Shown here piece after piece: positions 45,618 through 58,018 of a DNA stretch of 64,000 nucleotides (positions are counted from its first letter, which is position 1; every line of letters begins with the position of its first letter). The notes beneath the pieces are model-generated. The model was not told where the DNA came from. It worked only from the letters and a program-made list of their open reading frames with translations, and made no database searches. The stretch spans positions 9,107,030 to 9,171,029 of the forward strand of contig CM053264.1 in the NCBI GenBank assembly GCA_028583405.1, given 5' to 3'. The DNA comes from Pogonophryne albipinna. Taxonomy: Eukaryota > Chordata > Actinopteri > Perciformes > Artedidraconidae. The translations under genes were made by a program, and so were the position numbers.

Positions 45618-46357
45618 TTTAATTGTCTGGTATTTGTAACAATATTCCCTAAAAGGCACAATCACCACGAACACAGCTAAAGCTAAAGGGTCAAGTACAG
45701 TACTATGACTAACTAACGTTGTAGCCTCTATGGTTGTAGCCTAGCAGAGTGGACAAGTTGCTGTTAGCTGACAGTGAGGCATGTACGTGTCCATCAAAGT
45801 GACCACGCCCTAATTTATGCAAAAACTTGAAGACCTAATATAAATAAAAGGGTCGTGTTAGAAAACAATTCACTCACAGATTCATAATCATGAAGGTGGA
45901 ATCTAACTATATCGATAATAATATTTATTGCATCCATGGGTAGAAACATGTTTTTTTCTGCTGTAAAGTTGGGCATTTTAACATGGGGGTCTATGGAAAT
46001 TGCTCCTTTCTGCAGCCAGTCCCTAGCGGCCCATGTATGAACTGCAGTGTGTGGCACTTCCGTATTGGCTTCCCGGCTGTTCCCCAGAGTTTGCCGCTTG
46101 GTGTATACCTGTAGTGGAGGCTAGCTGTCACCTGGGAGATGTTGCTTTTTCCCTTGGTGTCATGATAACAGATGCTAGGGACACACCTGGTGAGATGAAG
46201 GGGAAAAGGGAGAGTACACACACACTTCATCAGCCATTCAACCATCACCAGAACAAGCGCTGTGATTGCCGCTCCGTTCATCTGGAGCGTTCTCCTCCTG
46301 ATGGGAATTACTGGTGAAGGGATGGAGCAAGAGAGAGGAGTGTGTGTAGAGGCTGCA

Positions 46358-46474
<117 letters not shown>

Positions 46475-46620
46475 ATAGAAACATGCAGTTATGTAAGGCC
46501 TCGGCCTGTCAATTAACCATATTGGATTCCCTCCCCTGCCAGCCACCGTAGGAAGGGGGCGGATCCCACACACACAACTTGTTTTGGTCAATGCAGCCTG
46601 CTTTGCACGTGTGATCCGGG

Positions 46621-46624
<4 letters not shown>

Positions 46625-46712
<88 letters not shown>

Positions 46713-46718
46713 GGGGGG
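46625..46718. repeat. (TG)n microsatellite followed by a G run
   Basis: About 43 TG units ending in a run of nine G residues. It is in inverted orientation to the (CA)n tract 150 bp upstream. Confidence 0.97.
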
Positions 46719-48260
46719 TTATGTCCATATGGTTGCTTTGGCATACATCTCGCTTTCAGATGACAGGGATTAAAAATGAGCTGAGAGTGTCAGATTCAAA
46801 GAGGAGAGAGGAAGAGGGAGGGAGCGGAGGACATTATGAGCCAAAGCGTGTGTGTGTAGTGTTAGTGAAAGATGCTGTGGAAAGTTGCCTAATTTCTGCT
46901 CAGGATCAGTGCCACTGTTTTGCAGCTGCAGTGTGTTTTATGTGTACATTTTTTCGGGATAAACTACCCGTCCTCACATCCCTCTGTCCTGATCAAACAT
47001 CCTCTCTCACACACTGCTCCGTATTTATCGGCATCTTTTTACTGCAGGTAATACACTTGACAGTTTGGTGTAAAGGAGAAGCAGCAGGGGGGGAAGGGGA
47101 GGCGAGATGTGAGGACAGAGAGAAACAGAGAAGGGGAGGCGAGATGTGAGGACGGAGAGAAACAGAGACGGGTTGTGGTGGGTGGGAAGTGCGTTGCATA
47201 ACAGTCAATTTGGACGCTCGATACTGCATCAGGGTGTTCAATATGAGCTGCAGGGCCGTAGCAGAGACTTTCATCTCCCCCCACTGTCACCTTCCTTCTC
47301 CTTGTTTTTGTTTTGATTCGGTTGGATCGTACCACGTTGTGATGTCAGAGGGACTTACCATGGCAGCACAACATGTCCCGCTTTTCCTGAAGCTTGTGCC
47401 GCTTACCCACGCGTCATTTTCACACCCACTCCCCTGGCTGCATCCACCGAGCCTTTGCTACCCACAATGCTTTGGGAGATCCGACATGGGCTCGTGTCAT
47501 GTGTAAACCAGAGGCCTCCCCGGGCCCTCCTGGCATGCACACACACTGAAACCCCCCCCTCTGTGGCGTGCGGAGGTAATAGCTGTTGGGTGACTCGGCA
47601 AATGAGCAGTGTCTTGGAGCTTTGAAGGCGTTTAAGAAAAGCTCTGTCGTTGGCGGAGAGTGTGTTTGTTTTTGAGCATGACATCCCATTGGCACCTATT
47701 ACCTACACACAACAACAAATCAACACCTACAAGCACAAACACACTTTTTCTCCTCTAACTGTGTTATACCTAAGTGCAGCATGCCATTAAATGTCCTATA
47801 GAGGGACGTTGAACTCCCAGTACTCTTATTCGGGAACAACCATGAATTATTACGCCTCGGAAACCACCCAGTCAACTCTCCTTGGACTTCAATTATTAAA
47901 GAAGTCAAAGTGGTAAAAGTGTAAAAATAACAGGCTGGTGTTTAATGGTTGGGATAAATGGTTCTGTACCATCATGGGGCTATTTGGGAATGTTGCATTC
48001 TTTCTTTTTTGTTGCTGGATACAATCTGTTTCACCGCCTCTTGAGATGATTCATGAGGATTATGATGGACATGCTGAGTCTTAATAGTCTCCCTGTTTCC
48101 TGTGCTAAGGCAATGGGAAACACTCCAGTGACAGCATTGTTCAGGTCTCTCTCCTCCAGCACTTGACTTGATTTGAGGAAGAGTGGGAGCGAGGGAGGGA
48201 GAGAGAAGAGGGGGGTGGAGGAGGGGTGATTGAGCGCAAAGGGGGCAGGACTTTTCTCTC
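46719..48260. other. Intergenic sequence upstream of adamts5
   Basis: Contains a 37-bp tandem duplication at 47095-47167 (GGCGAGATGTGAGGAC blocks). No coding exon was recognised. The open frames overlap on both strands and have no splice context. Confidence 0.5.
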
Positions 48261-48261
48261 C

Positions 48262-48300
48262 GGGTCCTATTAAGAGCAAACTTTGTGTTTTTGTTCTCCA
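48262..48300 (+). promoter_or_regulatory. adamts5: Possible adamts5 core promoter
   Basis: A TATTAAGA TATA-like box at about 48268 lies 280 bases upstream of the start codon, in a stretch with an upstream GA-rich region. Transcription would start near 48295-48300. The assignment is by position and motif only. Confidence 0.3.
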
Positions 48301-48547
48301 AGTTCAGCTCAGTGCTCTGCAGCCTGCATACAGTTCCTCTCTGCTGCTCCCTTTCGTTGTTTGTTTTTTTGTTCCTCAATGGTTTTGTTTGCTCGCTTCG
48401 GTTACTACTGTGAGTGTTTTCACTTGGGGATTTGGACACCGTGAGGATGCGTTTTTTTGTGGAGGAACAAACACTCAAAGTTGTCTCTTCGGACGGTCCG
48501 GGCTCTTGTTAGTGGATACATAGATGTGTTTCGGGTTGGAATGAACA

Positions 48548-51500
48548 ATGGTGCGGATCCTTGGTGCTCTGGCCGAGGGCATGCTCTGCTTTCGGCTACT
48601 GTTGCTGTGCGTCGTGGAGTTGGAGCTAGGAGCGGGTCTCTCTACTTTCCAGGGTTTCTATCTTCCACCTGCGAACGGGTCTCTCCTCACACCTGCCCGG
48701 AGGACCGACGGGGTGGTGCGGACCATTGACCGGATTTACCACGGGGGTGGGAAGGTTGGCTACCTACTGTACCTGGACGGGAGCCGCTTCCAGCTGGACA
48801 TGGAGCGGGACGAGTCGGTGCTCTCGCATCACTTCGGCACTCAGTCTGTGCTTTCTCTGATGGGGGACGCTCCTCTGCAACGGGAGTGCGCGTACCGTGG
48901 GACGGTGGACTCCAACGCGGAGTCCCTGGCCGTCTTCAACCTCTGCGGCGGGGGGCTCGAGGGCTTCTTCGCTGTGGACCACGCGCGCTACACCATCACG
49001 CCAATCGTCAGGGCTCGAGGACACGAGCACGACGCACGCGCGCTACAGGACAAGGACGCGGAGAGCGCACTCCACGTTTTCACGCGCGAGAGTTTTAGCT
49101 TCGAGGCCATGCGTGAGGGGCGCGAGAGCTGCGGGACACGCGACAGGGGGAGAGGACGCCGGGATGCGACGAAGAGACGCCGGGACAGAGGGGTGAAGAA
49201 GGGGAGAGAGAGGCGCGCGCAGGAAAGCACAGATGACCATGGCGCGCGGAGCAAGAGGTCGGTGTCTCGCGCCAGGCACGTGGAGCTGCTGCTGGTGGCC
49301 GACGACACCATGACCCGAAAATACGGGACGGACCTGAACCACTACCTGCTCACTCTGGCCTCCATCGCATCCAAGCTGTACGGGCACGCAAGCATCGAGA
49401 ACCCCATCCGTCTGTCCGTGGTGAAGGTGCGCGTGCTCAGCGACAAGGAGAAGGGGCTCGAGGTGACCAAGAACGCTGCAGCGACCCTGAAGAGTTTCTG
49501 CAGGTGGCAGAACCAGCAGAACCCGCGAGACGACGACCACAAGGACCACTACGACGCCGCCATCCTCTTCACCAGGCAGGTAAACAAACGTCCCTTTCCT
49601 CACCCACACCTGTGCGAATGTCTCCAGAGGTGGGAGAAGTAGGCTACTCAAATCTTTACTTAAGTCCAATATTTGAATAGTGTAGAAATACTCCGTTACA
49701 AGTAAAAGTCCTGCAATCAAAAATGTTACTCAAGTAAAAGTACAAAAGTATTAGCATCAAAATAATATGTTTAATCTGATTTAAGTGTTGTCACATCATT
49801 ACTCCAAATCTGAAATCTAAATAAAGGTATGCAATAAATGTAGTGGAGGTACAAAACTTAACTCTGAATTGTATTTTAGTGGAAGTACAAAGTACTTAAG
49901 TACAGTACTTGAGTAAATCTACTCAGTTACTTGACCCCACTGCCTGTCTCCCGCCTCACTCAGCGGCGGAGAGGCGGCTAGCACCCCGGTGTGATGCCAA
50001 GGCTGCGGAGGGGGTGACGCCACTTTGTTTTTATTTTGATGGTGCACATGCTGGCTGCTGAAGCTAAGCTGGGGCTTTGGGGGGCTTATTGCACACAGCT
50101 TATAGTAAGGAAAACAACTGACACACGTCACCTTTTTTATGTTTATAGCAGCAATGACACAGTATTTCCCACTTGAGCCTCTATGTCTCATTTAGTGGTT
50201 ATTGTAGCCAACTGTGAATCATTTACCAATTTGCATCCAGGTCAATCAGAAGTGAGGAACCTGCTCCCCACATGTCTCTGCTTTGTATGTTTTCTTAGTC
50301 CTTCCGTTTCCCCCCTCCTTCTTTTCTTTTTTGCTGAATCTCTTGTGCGTAATGCAGCGCAGCGTCTGTAAAAAGTCCATAAAAACTGTATTTCCTGCGC
50401 CTGGTGTTTTTCTAGGCAGGCTCTTCATACCTCCAGGCTCCCCCTCCCAGTCCCCTGACGGTCTAAAAGTTTGTGTGATCTGAGGCGCGCTCCCGTAAAG
50501 CCGTGCACGTAAATTCTTCTAGGAGGTTGGAAATCAGCTGCTGGATGTATTGCAGAAATATCCCTCAAACTCCCCTTGAAAAGTCTTCCCTCCCTCTACT
50601 CCTCTCTCTGTCTCTCATCACTCCAGTCTGCACATTTTTCCCCTGTTACTTTTCCAGCGTCTGTCAGCTGGGGCTGGGAGCTGTCCGAAAAACAAACACA
50701 TCCACCCTGTGAGAAGCTCTGCGTTTACCGAGACCACACTCATTTGTCCCGTCTTTCACCGTCCCTTTCTCCTCCTCTTTTCCCTGCCTGGTGGAAAGCC
50801 GCAGGGCAGCAGCAGACCTACATGCATTTTTCACCTCTCCTCTCCGGGTGTGGCTTCACGGCGGTTAGCTGCAGTTCCAGATAGCTCTCCTTGAGATGCG
50901 GTGTGTTGGGCTCATGCAACGTCTTGTTGTGGTGTAACCTCGGATCTCCTGGCGTAGACTCCATGTTGGCTCCATCATGCATTGGCTAGGCAGCTGCATG
51001 TCTGAGGTTTGCTGGCAAAGTGGCACTTCCTGCGTGCCAACCAACGTGGTGGCTCCTCACCAACCCTGCTGCCGCTACACCTGCACAGGCACGATTGAAG
51101 GAGTCCAGGCAAAAGATGGAAAGATCCTCCGGTGGTTGGGTTTGGCAGTGTGGACAGGGTCAGACGGGCATGGAAACAGAACATCTAGATACTCCTGAGG
51201 CAGCCTCTGAACAGGAAGTCAAACTGGCCTGGAAACTAATGAAACAGGCGGTATACTGTGGATTATGCTTTTAATTTACGAGGGCTTTAATACTGTTAAA
51301 ATATTCATGCTTACCCTAAAAACCTCCACTCTCCATTGCATATTTTCATTGATTTCCAATGCCGTTTCATATCCAAGCAGTCCATGCGGGATAACAGTCA
51401 TGCACAGTTACAAAAATAATAAGTACATTAAGCACACATTTTTCATGCAAACATTGCCTCAGATATGGAGATGTCTTCCTCTTTTAAAGTGTTATGTCTT

Positions 51501-54500
51501 ATTCAACAGAAAGAGTTTCCAGTGCTTTCTCTCTCACCTGTCGCAGCTCTTACATTGTTTATAAACCTGTCTACCACATCTCACCTTCACTGATGAGCGG
51601 GGGGGTTGTGCTGCAGATGTTAACTGTCAGCACGAGGAGCAGGTGATCCCCACTCTGTCGCATGCCGAGCGTATAATCCTCTATTTGGCCCCTGTAGCGC
51701 AGCGCAGATCTCTTGAGGAACATTTCCAGGCATGTTCCTGATCCCTATCTGTTGCACCGCTGCAGGACAAACAAGCCTCTCTGCGGCCAAATGAGCAGTG
51801 AGGCTAATGCATGACTTGACTTTAGGGTCGTGACCTTTAATAAGGCTAAGAAAGCAGCCAACGCCTCGCTTTGACTTTTAAAGGAGTCAGTGTTTCGGCT
51901 TAAATTGCTCGATCGTTAGGACGGACGAAAAAGCTGTTTGTTTACAGCTGCAGGAAAATGACTTATAGGAATCCATTGTTGTTTCAGCTCAGGTGAAAAA
52001 AGTGGAATGTGAAGATGCTGACATCTTGAAAACCACACTAATCATTTTAGCAGGAGTAGCCCCCGATGCGTCAAGATCTGCGCTCAATCCGTCGATATAC
52101 AAACATATTAGAGCACTTAGAGTTTCCGTTGACAGGATTCCAGTCAGGAAATACGTTTATTTGGCTCATACCTTGCACGCTGCATTTTGGATTGAGAAAG
52201 AAAGAAAGGAAGTTTGGCATTGCAATGTGTTAACTATTTTCTCAGGACCCCAATGGAAACATGGAGGTGCTATAGCTCCAGTTCATATGTGTTACAGTAA
52301 ATGGCCTAATATTCTATTGTACTGAATGACATAAGGATGCAGCATTTGATGCAGGGCTCCGTTCCAAATGTATCGATGGCTTTCATAGGAATTTACTGAA
52401 TGGATTTACTGTTAAACAATCACCCGCTGATTTAAAGACGTCTCTTTCCCTATCTCAGTCAATGGAAACCGTATTTTTGGGGCCAAATTAGGTCTTGGAT
52501 TGACCATATGTTTCAGTACCACTGTTTGGCCATGACAAAAATATAATATTCCATTGTATTGACTAACACAGGTGCTAAATAGTAGCTTATATGCGAAAAA
52601 CAAATTATTCCGCGGTGTATTTGGGGCGACTGTGAAGCAGATTATTGCCGTCCGTTGGGCTGGAACTGAAGCTCATTGAAGACTTTGTGACTGTGAAGTC
52701 AGACCGGTCCATTGTTCCCAGATAAGAGGGGGGAGGCTTGGAGGGAACTTGTCTCTTTGTGGTCAGGTCCAATTACCCCAACACCCCGTACCCTCAGTGA
52801 GTTGACCGTGTGGCGGTGTCACTCTGTCCCACACATACCAGCACCGCCACGAAACAACGGGTACATTGAGGGGGAACCGAGTGTGTGTCTGTGTGTACGA
52901 GAACATTAAACGCTATGCATGGCTGTGTTCGCTGGGCAGTGCACAAAGCCCCACTGTCAGAGGGCCGCAGAGAGAGACTGACATACAAACTGTATGGTGG
53001 AAGAAGTAAGATGAAAATACTCATGTAAGGTTCCTCAAAACTCTGCTACAGTACTTCAGTCAAAGTACTTTATCACATTCCAAACCTGCACATGTGTTCA
53101 TTCATGCTGCTTTTTTTATACGCTTCTTGCAGCAATAGCTCAAATATTTGGACAGACATTGCTTGCAGGTACTTGTGATGCCCGTGTTATTGAAGTGCTC
53201 ACCTTTTTTTAACCCGGGTTGAGTTAGGGCCACATTAAAGCCGCCATCCACGTACAAACTACCAGGATTGTCCACATTTACGTATTAATAATGTAAAAAA
53301 TTCTAAAAAAGCCTTAATTGTACACCTGTTTATGCAACATATGAGCCCAAACAATAACACTTTTTTTAAATATCATTCCTTCAGAAGGTGATAACAGTCT
53401 GCAGAAGAGGGCCGTTAATGACGATTGATGTAAAGTACACAGTATGTACATATATACACACTCCATTTCCTCCACATGTGTTAAACACTTGTCATTTAGC
53501 CTCTTACAGTGAATGTGGAAATGTCTATCATTTCTTGTGTGTGTCCCCCTCCTCCTCTTCCTCCTCCTCCATGTGTTTGTGTACGTCTGTACATTAACGT
53601 GTACATTTCCCAGCGCTCGCCCCCGTCCCTCTGTTTGTTTGAACTGTTCCTGATATTTCACACGTGCTAAACTTCGTCTGGGAGATGTTGACAACCCGCA
53701 GACAGCGCTTGGATCCCAAACCCTCGACACACTCCGCCAGAGAGTTCAGATAAAAAACACACTCTCTTCACACTGAGATGCATCACTGACTTCTTATTTG
53801 TATTGGCTTTTTCATTTTTCCAGCAGAAGACATTACACAAATGTATAACCCCCATCCCAAAATACAAAAAAAGGTAAAATAATAAGAAAAACATAAAGAA
53901 ATATTCAAATAAAAATGGTACATAATAATAAAAAATGTGCAACAACATAATTGATCATCTCTTGTTATGCGCGGTATGAAAGTCAAATATGTTGACAACG
54001 TATGGACCTGATTATCAGGAGTAAGTAAGGAGTAAAGAACAGCTTTTTTTAGCCACATCTTTTCATTTCACAACAAGACGCATGTGACATCAGGCCAACA
54101 CAAGGCTGATTTATGAAGCAGCCTTGGGTCAGTCCTCAAAGGACACTTAAGACCATGATGGCTTTTAGAGCCACTGATGATCAGGGAACACTGCTCCACT
54201 GTTGCACAATTATCAAATACATTAAGAAAGATATTCTGGGCATTTTCAGGTTCAGATTTGTATGATGTGGCTCTAGCTCTACTGGGTCTTTTTTCATACT
54301 GCCAGCACCTCTTTTGAAACGGAGCCCAGTTTCAGACACACAATGTCAACAACTGTTGACCAGTCTTTTCTTTTTGATTAGCAGGTTTGTTGAAATCAGT
54401 CTGCAGGGAGTTTTTGATCACAGTGTGAGCGACACTCACTCTGAGAGACTTCAGTGTGTGTGTGTGGGTCTGGCGGGCTGTTTGTTTAACACAAGCCTTG

Positions 54501-54522
54501 GCTTAGATTTTAAGTGGTCTCG

Positions 54523-54578
<56 letters not shown>

Positions 54579-55342
54579 CTCTGATCACCTCCTGACCTTC
54601 ACAACCAGCATGCCACCTGTTCTCCTGTTATTTCAGCCAATATTTCTCTAACTCCTTGTTCTCTCAGTTCTTTTCTGTAATATCCGGCATCCCTCCATCC
54701 TCCCAGCTTATTTCCCTTTGCATTCCCCCAGATGCTTGCAAGCTTTTCCTCGATAGAGATGTGACTTTCAGGGTCATGTCAGGTCTTTTTCTCCATTTAA
54801 TTTCTAATCAAACAGTCGTTTGTCTTTCCTTTTTTACACTAAAAGCCCTGTGTTCAAGAGGAGAAACAAAAACAGCTGCTGTACTTCGGGTAGAGACTGG
54901 GAGAGGGTGGGAATGAAAAATAAATGAAAGAGAGGGAGGTGAAAAGCACGTCGGGGTGAAAGAGTGTGGGAAACAGGGAGAGAGAAACCGAATATATAGC
55001 TGATTCAAATCAAACTTCCCTTAAAACAAATTCTGCACACGGGACAGAAAAACGTCCATGCATGCAACAAACTGGACTCCCCCTCCTCTTTTCCTTTATG
55101 AGTTTGCAGTTTTGTGTTCTATATGTTCAAGTTTATACCCTTTATTTACTATATTTTTGTGCATGTGTGTGTAAGGCGTTCCCACCCAGTCAGCCATGTG
55201 TGTGTGTGAGTGCAGAACACAAGGCAGTTTGTTCCAAAGCAACCCGCGGGCAACAAGTAAATACCCTCCCCAGAGAGACTCTCACACACGACCCAGTAGG
55301 CCTGTCAGCACCACTTAACGTGACGATTCATCCTCCCCACGG

Positions 55343-55416
<74 letters not shown>

Positions 55417-57956
55417 TTCTGTACACACGGACGTATATGTTTGTGTTTGTGTCTGCACCCTAAATGCATGTTCCGCTGCTTTGTTTGTTGCAAAGATTCA
55501 AAGGCTTTATTGTCCTTTTTTTACACGGCTTAGTTGAATACTCGATTCTGATTGGTCAATTTGGACATTCCAGAGGTTGTTAATTCTCGTTAACAGACCG
55601 TTGCTAAGGTCATATCAATCCACAGAAAGTCACTTTAACGTCAGCTGTGGACAAACTCTGGTTTTCTCCATCAGAAAACACCACGGGTCAACTGATTGAT
55701 CTGTGCACTCGACCGGGACAAGCAGAGCACCCCGGGGCGTCATCTGCATGGACATGTGTGGGAAGGAAACAAAGATCAATAGTGTGTCAGCCTGTGAACC
55801 ATGGGAGGCAGACAGGGAGATGCAGACAGGGAGATGCGGGAGGAAGAGGAAGAGAGGAAGGAAGGAAGGCAGGCAGGCAGGAAGGAAGGAAGGAAGGAAG
55901 AGAGATTATACTCGGGCTGTAAAAACAAATGTATCAACTGACACCTCAGCTTGGATTTATTTCATGCTTTACAAAGTGTAGTTATGGAGATCGCATTGCA
56001 TTATGGGAGTTGTAGTATCCAGTGTTTCTTTTCGGATAGCCAGATGTCCATGTATTTGAAAGACAAGAATAGACACTGTCTTTTGCTGCTTTTGTTAGAA
56101 TGACATTCGGTAAACTATAATGTTCTTTATTAAGTTAAATCGTACCTAGTTATTCAATAAATCAAAGATGGATGTATACTGACGGTATTTCCTCTGTCCA
56201 GGACCTCTGTGGCCACCACTCCTGCGACACGCTGGGCATGGCGGACGTCGGCACCATCTGCTCCCCGGAGAGGAGCTGCGCCGTCATCGAGGACGACGGG
56301 CTGCACGCTGCGTTCACTGTCGCGCATGAGATAGGTAAGCATGGATACCACCACACAAACAGAGGTGTGAACACGCCAGCGCCCGCACATCTGTCAGCAT
56401 CTCTCTGCAGCTGATTAATAACCCTGGGAGGATTGTCTTATCTCAGACACCTGATCCCCGAGTGTGTTCTCTTTTCTCATGTGCAAACTCGTTTCCATCA
56501 ACTCGTCCGTTTCTCCCCAGGTCACCTGCTCGGTTTGTCCCACGATGACTCCAAGTTCTGCGAGGAGAAGTTCGGGGTGAACAGCGACAAGCGGCTCATG
56601 TCCTCCATCCTCACCTCCATCGACGCCTCCAAGCCCTGGAGCCGCTGCACCTCGGCCACCATCACAGACTTCTTTGACGATGGCAACGGTAAGTGTGGGA
56701 GAAAATGCAGAATAATAAAAACAGAGCAAAACCGTGAGATCTTTCCTCACTTTCCCACGCTCCGTTTACAAATTGCAGCCATGTGAATTTGACGGGTGAT
56801 AGCTTTTCTCACACATTACCTATCTTAGAGAGCTATTTACGACCAACCGAGCTGTAATCATGCTAATAGAGCGTTATTTACAATCCTGTTAACTTCTTAA
56901 AGAGTGTAGCTGCAGTGCAATGGCAGATCTTTGGCAAAGATTCCAGAAGTGTCATTCATTACTGCCATAAAGCATCGAAAGCTGACATAACGGTAAAAAA
57001 AAATCCATCGCTTCGGGCGTTATTCATGTAGCAACTGACGTCTGCTGCTCCAGCATTTCTATTGAGAGATATGACATTCAGTTCTCAAAAAGAATTCCAT
57101 ACGCCAGTTAGTGTGCATTTTGCAGATGTTGCACACTTGGACACAATAGGGACTTCCAGGCATGCATTCGTTTATAATACCTTTATTTTGCTTAGTTTTT
57201 TCAGAATCATACTGCATACTCTCAGCTTGGTCTAATAAGTTATGAAACCTTCCTAAACTTACATTAAACATAATATATCAAAAGGTCCACTTGCAATTAA
57301 CCTGCTAAGCACACTGACTGATGATATTCAGCACACATACACAACTTATTATTCAGCTACAGGTGATTAGTCCATATTAGCTAACTAGCTTGCTAACTAA
57401 TATTTCACACGACACACTCTTCATTAAACTACGATAAAAATGCGCTACTGATTGTTTTGTTACACTTCTGTGTCACTAGTTTTATGTATGCTCTCCCTCT
57501 TCTTCCTGCTACAGCCGAGTGTCTCCTGGACTCCCCCCGCTCCCCCCTCCTGGGCCCCGAGGAGCTCCCGGGCCAGAGCTACGACGCCGTCCGCCAGTGC
57601 CGCCTGGCCTTCGGGCCGGAGTACACGGTGTGCCCGGGGATGGACGTGTGCTCCCGTCTGTGGTGCGCCGTGATCCGCCACGGACAGATGGTGTGTCTGA
57701 CCAAGAAGCTGCCGGCTGTGGAGGGGACACCCTGCGGGAAGGGGCGCATCTGCCTGCAGGGGAAGTGTGTGGACAAGACCCGCAAGAGACACTACTCGGT
57801 AAGGACAGAAATATTACTTTTTACAGTTCAAAAACTTATATCTGAGACACTCAACAACACACTGTAAAGGAGAAAGAAGGACACTTGAGGCTTTAACCAA
57901 ATTCAATTGAATTTAATAAGTTAGGGGAGCGAATCCATTCTTGGCAGGATGTCGCC

Positions 57957-58018
<62 letters not shown>

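Larger units (their letters stand above)
42766..46130 (-). mobile_element. Older THAP-type DNA transposon remnant, host of nested insertions
   Basis: The left border sequence CATAGACTGTATATATAAAT, followed by GGACGTAGTGTCCGTGACGT, is a familiar fish repeat end. On the right, 45950-46130 carries the CCCCATGTTAAAATGCCCAA and TGGCTGCAGAAAGGAGCAAT blocks of another well-known fish repeat end. Between them a THAP-like start (45617-45486, minus strand) suggests a THAP-domain transposase family (P-element-like or Kolobok). The fold-back element at 42971-45125 sits inside it. The outer borders are approximate and the two ends may belong to two different elements. Confidence 0.4.
49580..56201 (+). other. 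adamts5: adamts5 intron 1, 6.6 kb
   Basis: Large first intron after the exon encoding signal peptide, prodomain and part of the catalytic domain. It contains an interspersed repeat (49624-49940), CA and GT microsatellites, a tetranucleotide repeat, a transposon-like block near 55520-55620 and a possible p53-type site (51718-51737). No additional coding exon was recognised; frames such as 51993-52325 lack domain similarity. Confidence 0.6.

Noticed and set aside
48457..48729. Alternative frame overlapping adamts5 exon 1
   Set aside because: It is a shadow of the G+C-rich exon. The 48548 frame carries the signal peptide, furin site and catalytic domain.
51993..52325. 110-codon frame in adamts5 intron 1 as an extra exon
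   Set aside because: No domain, no fitting splice sites in phase with exons 1 and 2, and the known family joins exon 1 directly to the DLCGHHSC exon.
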